Source: Lentisphaeraceae bacterium (GTDB taxonomy: Bacteria > Verrucomicrobiota > Lentisphaeria > Lentisphaerales > Lentisphaeraceae). From it: a stretch of 43,735 nucleotides of DNA. This document shows, piece by piece, positions 8,130 to 17,154 of this stretch. The notes under the pieces were generated by a model. It was not told where the DNA came from. It searched no databases and saw nothing but the letters and a program-made list of their open reading frames with translations. The stretch covers positions 1 through 43,735 of the forward strand of contig JAJPOQ010000069.1 of assembly GCA_021232515.1 (NCBI GenBank), given 5' to 3'. Every line of letters starts with the position of its first letter. Position 1 is the stretch's first letter. Made by a program: the position numbers and the translations under genes.

Positions 8130-8930
8130 TTATTCCATAACTTTGTTGATTATGTTTTTATCGAAGTAGTTTATGCTCATGCCGGCGTCAACGATGATGG
8201 TTTGAGCGACTATACCACTAGATCTTTCGCTCAATAAAAAGATTGCAGTATCTGCAGCTTCTTTAGTTTTTAAAGCTTCTTTTCTCGGAATAACTTTCTC
8301 TGCGAAAAGATAGGAGTTGACGTAGTTTGGAATTCCGGCAGATGCAGAAGTTTTTAGGAGCGAAGCACCAACCGCATTTACACGGATATTTGAAGTTTCA
8401 CTTAAAGACTTATTTAAGAAGGCAACGGCAGAATCTAGAGCGGCTTTAACAGGCCCCATGTAACCATAATTTTCAGAAGCCATGCGAGTTGTTGAAATGG
8501 AGATAGTAACAATCGAAGCATCATTGGAAAGCACAGGGGTGAGTGCTTGAGTTAGAGCTATGAGTGAGTAGCAAGATATATCGACAGCCTGGAGAAAGTC
8601 TTTGCGGACGGTTTGGTGAAATGGTTTTAAACCTTCAGAGTAGTTGGCAAAGGCGACAGAGTGGACGAATCCATCTAGAGTGACACCAGCGTCTTGGATA
8701 TTTTTGGCTAGTTTATCAATGTCGTCTTGTGACTCGAAGTCACAGATATGAATTTCTCTATCTTTTAAAAGTTTTGCTTCCAGCTGTTCTTTTCTTTGTG
8801 GAGAGCGAACAGAGTATATGACTTTAGCACCTTCTTCTTCAAGCGTTTTTGCTATGCCGTAAGCTACGGATTTTTTGTTTGCTACGCCGAATACAAGAAA
8901 GGTTTTATTTTCGATATTTAGAAATGACAT
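8130..8930 (-). CDS. fabI: Enoyl-ACP reductase, FabI-type short-chain dehydrogenase
   Basis: FabI-type enzymes reduce trans-2-enoyl-ACP with NAD(P)H in the last step of fatty-acid elongation. With the chosen start the protein is 266 residues. It has the FabI-style nucleotide site [16 protein letters not shown] (about 15-30), the conserved [10 protein letters not shown] region (86-95), and the catalytic Y155-x6-K162 in [10 protein letters not shown]. The second tyrosine of typical FabI (E. coli Y146) aligns with I145, which is unusual and closer to the FabL pattern. The start is placed at the ATG at 8930 because FabI proteins begin MSFL-type; a GTG at 8966 would add 12 residues. An SDR with another substrate cannot be excluded. 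Confidence 0.8.
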   Translation of the reverse strand: MSFLNIENKTFLVFGVANKKSVAYGIAKTLEEEGAKVIYSVRSPQRKEQLEAKLLKDREIHICDFESQDDIDKLAKNIQDAGVTLDGFVHSVAFANYSEGLKPFHQTVRKDFLQAVDISCYSLIALTQALTPVLSNDASIVTISISTTRMASENYGYMGPVKAALDSAVAFLNKSLSETSNIRVNAVGASLLKTSASAGIPNYVNSYLFAEKVIPRKEALKTKEAADTAIFLLSERSSGIVAQTIIVDAGMSINYFDKNIINKVME

Positions 8931-9005
8931 AATGATCCATAAAATTTTTTTGTTATTATAACTCACTTCACTAGAAAATCAGCGTTGAATTGAGATGAAG
9001 AAGTA

Positions 9006-9084
9006 TTTAACAAGTTAAAAATGTTGGTGATGCGAAAAGCGCGATGTTTTTTGTATATTTGTTGGTCTTTTTCAAGACATCGCG
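9006..9084 (+). promoter_or_regulatory. Dyad and hairpin in the fabI-oppA divergent region
   Basis: Two inverted repeats lie between the divergent fabI and oppA genes. TTTAAC-AA-GTTAAA (9006-9019) is a compact dyad that could be an operator. CGCGATGT (9040-9047) pairs with ACATCGCG (9077-9084) across a 29-base, T-rich loop and ends 46 bases before the oppA start. No U-tract follows the second hairpin, so it is not a standard terminator. Function is inferred only from position. Confidence 0.4.
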
Positions 9085-9130
9085 GCATTATAGAATGTCT
9101 GCATGATCAACACTATAACGGAGCAAAAAA

Positions 9131-10747
9131 TTGCGCATCATAAATCGGTTTGCCGTTCTCTTCATCTTACTGCTCATTTCTTCTTGTTCTGAGCAAGGCA
9201 ATGGAGTCGATTTTAATAAGCGTTCGGTATCGGTGATCATTGCAGCTGAACCTCCAACCTTAAGTACCGTTGGTCCAGTTTCTTCAATCGGTATATTTTT
9301 CCAAGGACATATATTCGAAGGACTTCTTCGCTATGATGAAAATAACAAATTGTCTGGCGGTGTTGCTGAGAAATGGGAGATAACTCCTGAAGGTGCAACT
9401 TTCCATCTGCGTAAAAATGCAAAATGGAGTGATGGAAGAGTAGTGACAGCTCACGATTTTATTTATGCTTGGCGTTTGGGTGCTTCACCAGAAAATGAAT
9501 ACAACTTCATAACCTTTCCTATGAAGAATGCTTCGAAGATTGCAGAAGGGAAATTAACATCGGATAAATTGGGTGTTACCGCAGTAGATGACTTTACTCT
9601 TAAAGTCGACTTTGAAGCTCCATGTGCTTACTTCCCAGCGTTAACAACTTTTACTACGTATATGCCGATTCGACAGGATAGCTTTGAGAAATGGGGTGCA
9701 GATAAGTATGCGGTGGATCCTGAAAAGATGTTTTATAATGGCCCTTTTGTGTTAACAGAATGGAAACATGGCGTTTCTCTTAAAATGACCAAGAATAATT
9801 ATTATTGGGATAAGGAAAAAATCTGGTTGAATGAGATCAATGTTCCGGCTATTACGGATCAAAGTACGACTAGGTTTAATATGTTCATCAGTAAAGATGT
9901 CTGTATGGTGAACCTAGAAGATAGTAATAGTTTAAAGTCCGCACTTAAGCGTCGTTTAGAAACACCGATGAAGAGTTTTAGCTCGGGTTTTATTTCATAC
10001 TTAGAGTTCAATAATCGCGAAGGTCGACCAACCGCAAATAAAAATCTTAGGAAAGCTATAAGCTTAGTTATTAACCGAAGCGATATAGTCAATAAAGTTT
10101 TAGGTATTCCAGGCTATAAGCCTGGTTCAACTATGTTTCCTTCGTGGTTGGGAGGTTATGAGAAGCTTCTTCATGAAGAGTATGATTTCAATTTGCCATT
10201 GGAGAGTCTGTCTGAGGCTCAGAAATATTTAGCCTTGGCGAAAGAAGAGTTAGGAATGGAAGAGATAACTCTTACATACCTTTACTCTGGCGGGCCTAGT
10301 ACAGATGGGATGGCTGTTTATATCCAAGAACAGTTAATGAATAAGCTTGGAATAAAAGTAAATTTGGATAAACAAATTTTCAAAATAAGGATAGCGAAGT
10401 CTTTAAGTGGCGAGTTTGATTTTCTGGGTGGAGGCTGGGGCCCAGACTATAATGATCCTATGACATTTGGTGATTTGCTAGCTTCATGGAATCAGAATAA
10501 TCGAGGTAAGTTTAAAAACGAAAAGTACGATGCTCTTGTTGTACAAGCAAATAACTCCGTCGATCAAAAAGAAAGAATGGACTGCTTCTATGAAATGCAT
10601 AAGATCCTTCATGAAGAAGTGCCAGTTTTTCCAATATTTGAATCTGGTGGCATCTATCTGGCAGACCCGAGGCTAAAAGGTTTTTTCAGAAACATTATTG
10701 GTTCTGACCCTCAACTGACTTATGCAAGGATAGAAGAAGATGAGTAA
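9131..10747 (+). CDS. oppA: Oligopeptide ABC transporter substrate-binding lipoprotein
   Basis: A 538-residue family 5 extracytoplasmic solute-binding protein (OppA/DppA type). The N-terminus is a lipoprotein signal with lipobox ISSC and lipidation at C19. The family features GGVAEKWEI and FHLRKNAKWSDG (roughly residues 75-105), and PVFPIFESGG near the C-terminus, are recognisable. The start is a TTG at 9131, supported by the ribosome site GGAG seven bases upstream and by the position of the signal peptide. It is the first gene of oppABCDF and overlaps oppB by eight bases. Peptide specificity cannot be read from sequence. Confidence 0.93.
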   Translation: MRIINRFAVLFILLLISSCSEQGNGVDFNKRSVSVIIAAEPPTLSTVGPVSSIGIFFQGHIFEGLLRYDENNKLSGGVAEKWEITPEGATFHLRKNAKWSDGRVVTAHDFIYAWRLGASPENEYNFITFPMKNASKIAEGKLTSDKLGVTAVDDFTLKVDFEAPCAYFPALTTFTTYMPIRQDSFEKWGADKYAVDPEKMFYNGPFVLTEWKHGVSLKMTKNNYYWDKEKIWLNEINVPAITDQSTTRFNMFISKDVCMVNLEDSNSLKSALKRRLETPMKSFSSGFISYLEFNNREGRPTANKNLRKAISLVINRSDIVNKVLGIPGYKPGSTMFPSWLGGYEKLLHEEYDFNLPLESLSEAQKYLALAKEELGMEEITLTYLYSGGPSTDGMAVYIQEQLMNKLGIKVNLDKQIFKIRIAKSLSGEFDFLGGGWGPDYNDPMTFGDLLASWNQNNRGKFKNEKYDALVVQANNSVDQKERMDCFYEMHKILHEEVPVFPIFESGGIYLADPRLKGFFRNIIGSDPQLTYARIEEDE

Positions 10748-11678
10748 GTACGTATTTAAAAGGCTTCTATCTGGCTTCTTTACGGTCTTTTTTATTGCCA
10801 CGGTGACTTTTTTTGGTATGCATGCGATACCAGGAGACCCGTTAAGTTCAGATAAAGTGATGAGTGAAGCGAGTAAGGAAGCTTTAAATAAAAAGTATGG
10901 TTTCGATAAACCTCTTTATGAGCAATACTTTATCTTTTTAAAGAATACAGCTCAAGGTGACTTTGGCATGTCCTTTACGAAGAAAGGACAGGACGTAAAT
11001 GACATAATCAAACAAGGCTTTTCGGAATCGGCAAAGCTTGGGGTCTTAGCTATATTGTTTGCTGCTTTTGGAGGGATACTTTGGGGGGCTCTCACGGCTA
11101 AATATAGGAATAAGTGGCCTGACTATTTAATTATGATTTTTGTTATCTTAGGTATTTCGGTTCCTTCTTTTGTATTTGCCAGTTTTGCCCAATTGTTCAT
11201 CGTATTTTTAAATCAAGAATTAAACTTGGTTTTTCCATATCGCGGCGATGGTTCCTTTGTTAGTCTTTTAGTTCCAGCTTTAGTGTTAGGCTTGGGGACC
11301 ATGGCATTTTTAACTAGGCTTATGCGGTCCTCTCTTCTTGAAGTTATAAACTCAGACTTCGTTAGAACAGCGAAAGCAAAAGGTTTAAATTCGTGGCAGA
11401 TCTTTAAAAGCCATGAACTGAGAAATTCCATCCTACCTGTTATAACTATTCTTGGCCCAGCAATCGCTTCGATAACAACTGGTAGTTTTGTGATCGAAAC
11501 TATTTTTACGATTCCCGGTTTGGGAAAACAGTTTGTTGAAGGTGTGCAGCAAAATGACTACACATTGATAATGGGAACAACTGTTTTTTATGGCAGTTTT
11601 CTAGTTCTTATGGTTCTTGTCGTCGACATAGTGTATGGATTTGTTGATCCGCGAATCAAAGTGGGAGAAAGTAAATGA
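10740..11678 (+). CDS. oppB: Oligopeptide ABC transporter permease OppB
   Basis: A 312-residue inner-membrane permease of the OppB/DppB family, with the typical N-terminus (YVFKRLLSGFFTVFFIATVTFF) and six predicted helices. The cytoplasmic coupling motif lies at about residues 199-236 (FVRTAKAKGLNSWQIFKSHELRN), and the family ETIFTIPGLG sequence follows. The length is normal for the family. It overlaps oppA and oppC by 8 and 4 bases, so the operon is translated as a coupled unit. Confidence 0.95.
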   Translation: MSKYVFKRLLSGFFTVFFIATVTFFGMHAIPGDPLSSDKVMSEASKEALNKKYGFDKPLYEQYFIFLKNTAQGDFGMSFTKKGQDVNDIIKQGFSESAKLGVLAILFAAFGGILWGALTAKYRNKWPDYLIMIFVILGISVPSFVFASFAQLFIVFLNQELNLVFPYRGDGSFVSLLVPALVLGLGTMAFLTRLMRSSLLEVINSDFVRTAKAKGLNSWQIFKSHELRNSILPVITILGPAIASITTGSFVIETIFTIPGLGKQFVEGVQQNDYTLIMGTTVFYGSFLVLMVLVVDIVYGFVDPRIKVGESK

Positions 11679-13045
11679 GTACTTTCTCGAAGGAAGACTT
11701 TGAACCTCTCGAGCAAATAGAGTCGAAAGAAGAGATCTCTCGACCATCATTGTCGTATTGGCAGGATGCATGGCGTCGTTTTAAAAAGAATAAGCAAGCA
11801 ATAGTTTCGGCTTTGGTTTTACTCTTCATGTTTCTACTTTGCTCAATAGGGCCTTTGGTTTGGAAGGTTGATCCCACTGAGAGTAATCTTGATTTAGGTT
11901 ACCAACTGCCTAGTTGGAGTTTATTGGGGCAACATGCTTTGATCATTGATGATTATAAATCTTTGAAAGCGGATATTCCTAAGTTTATTAAGTCAGAAAC
12001 TGATGGTGAGATTCAAGATTTTTCCATAAAGGATGATCCGACAAATGTAAATGTGCGTTTGAGTTGGAAGCAGGTGCCAGGAGCTATCGCTTATCGAATT
12101 TATCGAAATGAGTATGAACCTCTTAATCGGAATACTATTGGTTTACCTTTAGGAGAAACGAAGTTCCTACACTACGATGATGGTTTGAAGCTCGAATTGA
12201 AGGATTACTTCTACACTTTAGTTCCGTTAAATGAACTTGGTGAAACTTCTAAGTATGAAACTATCAAAGCGACTGTTGAGTTAGCTTATACTGAAAGTGA
12301 TGCCAAGAAAAAAGGTATTGACTTAGAAGTTGGTGAAAGGCTTAGGCTTCAAGCGCACCCTTTGGGAACAGATAGTCTTGGTCGAGATTTGTTAGCGAGA
12401 GTTATACAAGGTGGGCAAGTTTCTTTGTTTATTGGCATAGTCGCGCCATTGATCTATGTATTGATCGGTATATTGATTGGCGGCGTTTCGGGATACTTTG
12501 GAGGGAACGTAGATAATTGGATTATGCGTATTACAGATTTTGTGATAGCTTTACCGTTCTTACTTTTTATGATTTTATTTAAAGTTATTCTTGGGAATCA
12601 GCCAGGTAATAGTGACATCGGAGTCATTCTCTTGGCGTTAGTTATTTTATCTTGGACAGGTACGGCACGTTTGGTTAGAGGCCAGATCCTGCAATTAAGA
12701 GAAGAGCCATATATACAGGCTGCAAAGATGCTTGGTGGTAAGCCACTTTACATAATCTTTCGACATATGGTGCCAAACACTATGGGTGTTATCTTGGTGA
12801 CGTTAACCTTTGCTATACCTTCCTGTATATTTACAGAAGCTTTTTTATCATTTATCGGCATGGGGGTGATCGAGCCAGAAACTTCTTGGGGTGCTCTTTG
12901 TAATGATGGTTTGAAAGCAATCGAGATAGCTCCTCATGTACTGATTATTCCGGCGGTTTTTATCTCAATCACAGTTTTGGCTTTTAATATTTTAGGTGAT
13001 GGTTTACGAGATGCTTTGGATGCAAAGATGAGGGCGAGAGACTAA
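11675..13045 (+). CDS. oppC: Oligopeptide ABC transporter permease OppC with extracytoplasmic insertion
   Basis: A 456-residue OppC/DppC-family permease, about 150 residues longer than usual. Helix 1 (about 43-62) is followed by a large hydrophilic stretch (about 65-227) where the family normally has about 40 residues. The canonical body then resumes at HPLGTDSLGRD (228-238), with five more helices and the coupling motif around 340-362. Within the insertion, residues about 124-203 (NVRLSWKQVPGAIAYRIYRN, then a YFYTLVPLNELGETS strand) read like a fibronectin type III fold. By topology the insertion faces the periplasm, next to where OppA docks. Only this permease is altered; its partners look standard. 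Confidence 0.93.
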   Translation: MSTFSKEDFEPLEQIESKEEISRPSLSYWQDAWRRFKKNKQAIVSALVLLFMFLLCSIGPLVWKVDPTESNLDLGYQLPSWSLLGQHALIIDDYKSLKADIPKFIKSETDGEIQDFSIKDDPTNVNVRLSWKQVPGAIAYRIYRNEYEPLNRNTIGLPLGETKFLHYDDGLKLELKDYFYTLVPLNELGETSKYETIKATVELAYTESDAKKKGIDLEVGERLRLQAHPLGTDSLGRDLLARVIQGGQVSLFIGIVAPLIYVLIGILIGGVSGYFGGNVDNWIMRITDFVIALPFLLFMILFKVILGNQPGNSDIGVILLALVILSWTGTARLVRGQILQLREEPYIQAAKMLGGKPLYIIFRHMVPNTMGVILVTLTFAIPSCIFTEAFLSFIGMGVIEPETSWGALCNDGLKAIEIAPHVLIIPAVFISITVLAFNILGDGLRDALDAKMRARD

Positions 13046-14073
13046 TGGCTGAAAAAGTTTTAGATATACAAAATCTCAAAGTTGAGTTCGATACTCATGG
13101 TGGCATCGTTCAAGCTGTCCGTGGCGTTTCTTATTCTGTCGAAAAAGGTAAGACTTTAGCGGTAGTTGGAGAGTCTGGTTGTGGTAAGTCAGTTACAGTT
13201 CAGTCGATTATGGGACTTATCCCCAAACCGCCAGGGAGAGTGACTCAAGGAAAAGCTCTGTTAAATGGAGTTGATCTTCTTAGCCTTTCAGATAAAGAGT
13301 CGCGACAGTATCGAGGACGAGATATAGGCATGATTTTTCAAGATGCTATGTCATCCCTAAATCCAACGATGACAGTTGGTGAGCAAATAGCCGAGACACT
13401 TCAAATCCATAAAGGTATGTCGAAGCAGGATGCTCTGAAGAAGGCGGTGAATTTACTAGATCTTACTCGCATACCGGAAGCTCATAAAAGAATAAAACAG
13501 TATCCCTTTGAGTTTTCTGGCGGCATGTTGCAGCGTGCGATGATTGCTATGTCTATTGCTTGTAAGCCTCAAGTTCTTATTGCTGACGAACCAACGACAG
13601 CTCTCGATGTTACAGTCCAAGATCAAGTTTTAGAATTAATGAAAGACTTGCAACGAGAAGAGGGGATGGCGATTATCCTTATTACTCATGATTTGGGTGT
13701 TGTAGCAAAGATGGCCGATGATGTAGCAGTGATGTATGCCGGAGAAATAGTTGAGTCAGGCACAGTGGATGAAGTATTTTACAAAAGTGCACATCCTTAT
13801 ACTTTGGGATTGAAGTCAGCTATGCCTAGTATGGAAAGGAATTCACATACAGGACTTGTGTCAATCGATGGAACGCCTCCAGATTTGTTTAATCCTCCAC
13901 AAGGTTGTGCTTACACAGCACGTTGCCCAGCTGCTATGAAGCTTTGTCGAAGCCGCAAAGTAGAAATATTTAGTTCTGAAAGCGGTCATAGAAGTCAATG
14001 TTGGTTGCATCATAAGGAAGCTCCCGTTTCAGTGACGGCGCCGATTAATAGGTTTTCAGGAGCTGAAGTATGA
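13045..14073 (+). CDS. oppD: Oligopeptide ABC transporter ATPase OppD
   Basis: A 342-residue ATP-binding subunit that energises the OppBC channel. It has Walker A GESGCGKS (42-49), a Q-loop at MIFQDAMSSLNP (96-107), the ABC signature FSGGMLQR (157-164), Walker B and D-loop IADEPTTALD (179-188), and the H-loop H215. The C-terminal oligopeptide-transporter extension has a cysteine cluster (CAYTARCPAAMKLC, then a later Cys) of the type that can hold an iron-sulfur cluster in Opp/Dpp ATPases. Start and stop overlap the neighbouring opp genes by one and four bases. Confidence 0.96.
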   Translation: MAEKVLDIQNLKVEFDTHGGIVQAVRGVSYSVEKGKTLAVVGESGCGKSVTVQSIMGLIPKPPGRVTQGKALLNGVDLLSLSDKESRQYRGRDIGMIFQDAMSSLNPTMTVGEQIAETLQIHKGMSKQDALKKAVNLLDLTRIPEAHKRIKQYPFEFSGGMLQRAMIAMSIACKPQVLIADEPTTALDVTVQDQVLELMKDLQREEGMAIILITHDLGVVAKMADDVAVMYAGEIVESGTVDEVFYKSAHPYTLGLKSAMPSMERNSHTGLVSIDGTPPDLFNPPQGCAYTARCPAAMKLCRSRKVEIFSSESGHRSQCWLHHKEAPVSVTAPINRFSGAEV

Positions 14074-15020
14074 ATTTAATTGAAATTAAAAATCTGAAGA
14101 AGTTTTTTGAAATTTCAAAAGGCTCTTTTGTTCATGCTGTTGATGGTATATCGATAGATATTCGTCAAAATGAAATACTAGGTTTAGTCGGAGAGTCAGG
14201 TTCAGGGAAGTCGACACTTGGTAAAGTTATAGCGGGACTTCATGGTCGTAGTTCTGGAGAAGTTAAGTACCAAGGAGAGTTACTTCCTGAAGTATATAAA
14301 GCATCTGATTTTTTGAGACTTTCAAAAGAAATTCAGATGATTTTTCAGGATCCATACAGCTCTTTAAATCCTAGGATGACTGTTGAAGAGATAATCGGCG
14401 AAGGATTAAAAATCCAAGGTGTTCCTTCTGCGGAAGTTCGCAAGAAGGTTAAAGAGTGGTTAGAAAAGGTTGGTTTGCAGTCTGAACATATGTCGCGCTT
14501 TCCACATGAGTTTTCAGGAGGCCAGCGTCAGCGTATAGGTATAGCAAGAGCGATGATCGTAGAACCGTCCTTTATAGTTTGTGATGAACCTATCTCGGCC
14601 TTAGATGTTTCGGTTCAGGCTCAGGTAGTTAATTTACTTAAAGAGCTCAAAGACTCTTTTGGATTGACTTTGCTTTTTATTGCTCATGATTTGTCGATGG
14701 TGAGGTACATCTCAGACAGAATTGCTGTTATGTACTTAGGGAAGATCGTTGAATGTGGCGATGCAGATGAAGTGTTTTTCAATCCACAGCATCCTTACAG
14801 TAAGCTTTTGATTGATTCAAACCCTATTGCAGATCCTCAGAAAGAGAAGCTTAGGGAGTTTAAGTCAATAGAAGGAGAGATACCTTCTCCAGTGAATATC
14901 CCAGAAGGTTGTCGTTTTGCAGGGCGTTGCCCAAGTGCTTCTGAGGAGTGTGGAAAGGTGACACCTCAGTTAAAGAGTATAGCCGATGGTCACGAAGTAG
15001 CGTGTCATTTATTCAAATAA
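14070..15020 (+). CDS. oppF: Oligopeptide ABC transporter ATPase OppF
   Basis: A 316-residue second ATPase of the importer, pairing with OppD. Walker A GESGSGKST (41-49), Q-loop MIFQDPYSSLNP, signature FSGGQRQR, and Walker B VCDEPISALD are intact. The C-terminal extension has the family cysteine cluster CRFAGRCPSASEEC and a final Cys near the end. It starts in an ATGA overlap with oppD and is the last gene of the operon; a strong hairpin terminator begins immediately at its stop codon. Confidence 0.96.
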   Translation: MNLIEIKNLKKFFEISKGSFVHAVDGISIDIRQNEILGLVGESGSGKSTLGKVIAGLHGRSSGEVKYQGELLPEVYKASDFLRLSKEIQMIFQDPYSSLNPRMTVEEIIGEGLKIQGVPSAEVRKKVKEWLEKVGLQSEHMSRFPHEFSGGQRQRIGIARAMIVEPSFIVCDEPISALDVSVQAQVVNLLKELKDSFGLTLLFIAHDLSMVRYISDRIAVMYLGKIVECGDADEVFFNPQHPYSKLLIDSNPIADPQKEKLREFKSIEGEIPSPVNIPEGCRFAGRCPSASEECGKVTPQLKSIADGHEVACHLFK

Positions 15021-15057
15021 AAAAAGGTTGCTAACTTTCGTCAGCAACCTTTTAAAA
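15021..15057. terminator. Bidirectional intrinsic terminator between oppF and zwf
   Basis: AAAAGGTTGCT (15022-15032) and AGCAACCTTTT (15043-15053) form an 11-bp perfect stem with a 10-base loop. The A-run on one side and T-run on the other let it work in both directions, serving oppF on the plus strand and zwf on the minus strand. Confidence 0.9.
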
Positions 15058-15073
15058 CTTTATGTGTTAGAAA

Positions 15074-16504
15074 CTACAGTTCGCTAGCTTCATCTGGACC
15101 ATTTGTTCCAGCATGATACTTAAAGACATTTGCATTCCCAGAGTCAATCTTTTCCAGAATTGGAGTAAAGATTTCCCAAGAGTGAATAAGCTCTTCATAG
15201 TTGATGAATAGAGTTTTGTCACCTTGGATCGCATCGAGAATAAGTCTCTCATATGCACCCGGCATAGCTTTGTTGAAGCCGTCATCATAACTGAAGTCAA
15301 GCTTAACGTCTTTAAGAACCATTCCTTTACCAGGAACTTTATTTGTGATGAAGAACTTAATGCCAGCATCTGGCTGAACTTCGATTACAAGTTTGTTCGG
15401 GTGGTGAGGAGACTTAAATATATCTCCTGGAACTTCTTTGAATTGAATGATTATCTCAGTTGTGCTTTTGGTAAGAGCTTTACCAGCTTGAAGATAGAAA
15501 GGAACACCGCTCCATCTTGTATTGTTTATAGCACACTTGATTTTAGCAAATGTTTCACGGTTTGAGCCGTCAGGAACACTGTCTTCATCAGTATAACCAA
15601 TTACAGGTTTACCGCCACAAACACCACTGATGTACTGACCTAGAACACAGTCGTCTAAAGTCACTTGTTGGATTGACTTAACAGCTTTGTTTTTCTCAGC
15701 CATGATACTATCACTTTCGTAGCTACTTGGTTTTTCCATAGCAACAAGAGCGAGAATTTGTAGAAGGTGATTTTGAATCACGTCACGGATGATACCAGCT
15801 TTGTCGAAATAGCCACCACGAGAACCAATGTTCTTATCTTCTTCCCAAGAAACTGTGATCGAATCGATATAGTTTCTGTTCCAAACAGGTTCGAAGATAA
15901 GGTTGGCAAATCTCATGACCATAAGGTTCATGATTGCTTCTTTACCTAGGTAATGGTCGATGCGGTAGATTTGGCTTTCATCGAAAGTTTGATCAAGAGT
16001 TTTGTTAAGTGCTTTTGCAGACTCAGTATCGTAACCAAAAGGTTTTTCAACGATAACTGATTTAGATGTATCGCCTTTCTCAATTGCACCACATTCTCTT
16101 AGAGAGTGAATTACCGGTTCGAAAACTGATGGTGGAATTGATAAGTAGTATAGAACAGTTGGTTTACATGGAAATTTTTCGTGAATCTTTTCAAGACCAG
16201 CATGTAGGTTCGTGAAGTCATCCACTGAGTCATAGCTACCACTAAAGTAGTAGATGCTTTTGAGGAACTCTTGGACAAAGCTGTCTACTAAAAGAGTCTC
16301 TTCTATATTGTTAAGTAAGTTTGTTTTAACGATTTCTCTGTACTTGTCGACAGACATCTCGGTTCGAGCATAGCCAGAAATTGCAAAATTCTGTGGTAGC
16401 GCCCCAGATGTGTACAGTGTGTACAAAGAAGGGAGGAGCTTAGTCAATGCTAGATTCCCGGATGCACCGAGGATAACTACCGATCTATTTTCGTTAGTGA
16501 TCAT
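15074..16504 (-). CDS. zwf: Glucose-6-phosphate 1-dehydrogenase
   Basis: Oxidises glucose-6-phosphate to 6-phosphogluconolactone, the entry to the oxidative pentose-phosphate pathway. Residues 13-19 (GASGNLA) are the dinucleotide site; most homologues have GDLA, so Asp is replaced by Asn here. The motif VEKPFG (152-157), the active-site signature RIDHYLGKE (181-189) and DVIQNHLLQ (241-249) are intact. The start is placed at the ATG at 16504, giving 476 residues with the dinucleotide site at the expected distance and a GGGA ribosome site. The open frame runs 34 codons further upstream but that part is not family-like. It is divergent from dksA and there is no pgl or gnd neighbour. Confidence 0.95.
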   Translation of the reverse strand: MITNENRSVVILGASGNLALTKLLPSLYTLYTSGALPQNFAISGYARTEMSVDKYREIVKTNLLNNIEETLLVDSFVQEFLKSIYYFSGSYDSVDDFTNLHAGLEKIHEKFPCKPTVLYYLSIPPSVFEPVIHSLRECGAIEKGDTSKSVIVEKPFGYDTESAKALNKTLDQTFDESQIYRIDHYLGKEAIMNLMVMRFANLIFEPVWNRNYIDSITVSWEEDKNIGSRGGYFDKAGIIRDVIQNHLLQILALVAMEKPSSYESDSIMAEKNKAVKSIQQVTLDDCVLGQYISGVCGGKPVIGYTDEDSVPDGSNRETFAKIKCAINNTRWSGVPFYLQAGKALTKSTTEIIIQFKEVPGDIFKSPHHPNKLVIEVQPDAGIKFFITNKVPGKGMVLKDVKLDFSYDDGFNKAMPGAYERLILDAIQGDKTLFINYEELIHSWEIFTPILEKIDSGNANVFKYHAGTNGPDEASEL

Positions 16505-16677
16505 AAATAGTCCCGTAAAATAATTCTTTAGTGTGTGATAAAATTGTCTGCCAGTATACCTCTGTCTGACTTTTTTAAAAGCCACTATTGTATAAAGAAA
16601 GGTCATAAGCTATTATACGCAGTTGCATCGAAGGCTCGCTTTGAGTATCTTATACAGATGCTTACAGATTTTGTGGC

Positions 16678-16683
16678 TATAAT
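16678..16683 (+). promoter_or_regulatory. Candidate -10 element for the dksA-lspA-miaA operon
   Basis: A perfect TATAAT lies 21 bases before the dksA-like ATG. No good -35 hexamer is seen 16-18 bases upstream, so this is a weak call resting on the -10 match and its position. Confidence 0.35.
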
Positions 16684-16704
16684 AATGATTTTGGGATAGA
16701 AAAT

Positions 16705-17154
16705 ATGGCTAAGACACCGACACAAATTAATATCGATTTGGACGAACCAAACTACCGTGGCGAAAAAAGAAAACGTTACGAGGCTTTGGTTGAATTAAGA
16801 GACCAATTAATAGAAGACGTCTCGATGCTTTCTGGGGAAAACCTTGGAGTAGAGCACAACGCTGGCGAAGATATGGCGGATATCGGCAGTGATAACTTTT
16901 CACGTGAAATAGGTCTCAACGTTGCTTCTGAAGAAGGTAAGAAAATCTTCCTTATAAATGACGCTCTTAGAAGACTTGCAAACGGTACTTACGGAAAATG
17001 TATTGACTGTAGTAAGGTAGTTGGTTCAGGCCGTTTAGATGCTATCCCTTATGCTAAGCTTTGTATTACTTGTAAAGCAGAACGTGAAGAAAGTGAATTT
17101 GATGGTTCGACCGTTAGTTTTGGTATCGACAAGGAAGAAGAGTTAACAGAGTAG
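16705..17154 (+). CDS. dksA: DksA/TraR-family zinc-finger regulator
   Basis: A 149-residue protein of the DksA/TraR family, which bind RNA polymerase in the secondary channel and can modulate rRNA and stress transcription with ppGpp. The N-terminal half is a helical coiled coil (about 20-90), and the C-terminal zinc finger uses C99, C102, C120 and C123. The acidic loop tip (about 54-64, EDMADIGSDN) differs from the E. coli DksA tip, so the exact activity on polymerase is uncertain. It heads an operon with lspA (1-base overlap) and miaA. Confidence 0.88.
   Translation: MAKTPTQINIDLDEPNYRGEKRKRYEALVELRDQLIEDVSMLSGENLGVEHNAGEDMADIGSDNFSREIGLNVASEEGKKIFLINDALRRLANGTYGKCIDCSKVVGSGRLDAIPYAKLCITCKAEREESEFDGSTVSFGIDKEEELTE

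Noticed and set aside
15224..15565. Open frame of 113 codons antisense to zwf
   Set aside because: It lies wholly within a conserved enzyme gene, lacks a ribosome site and has no protein-like features.
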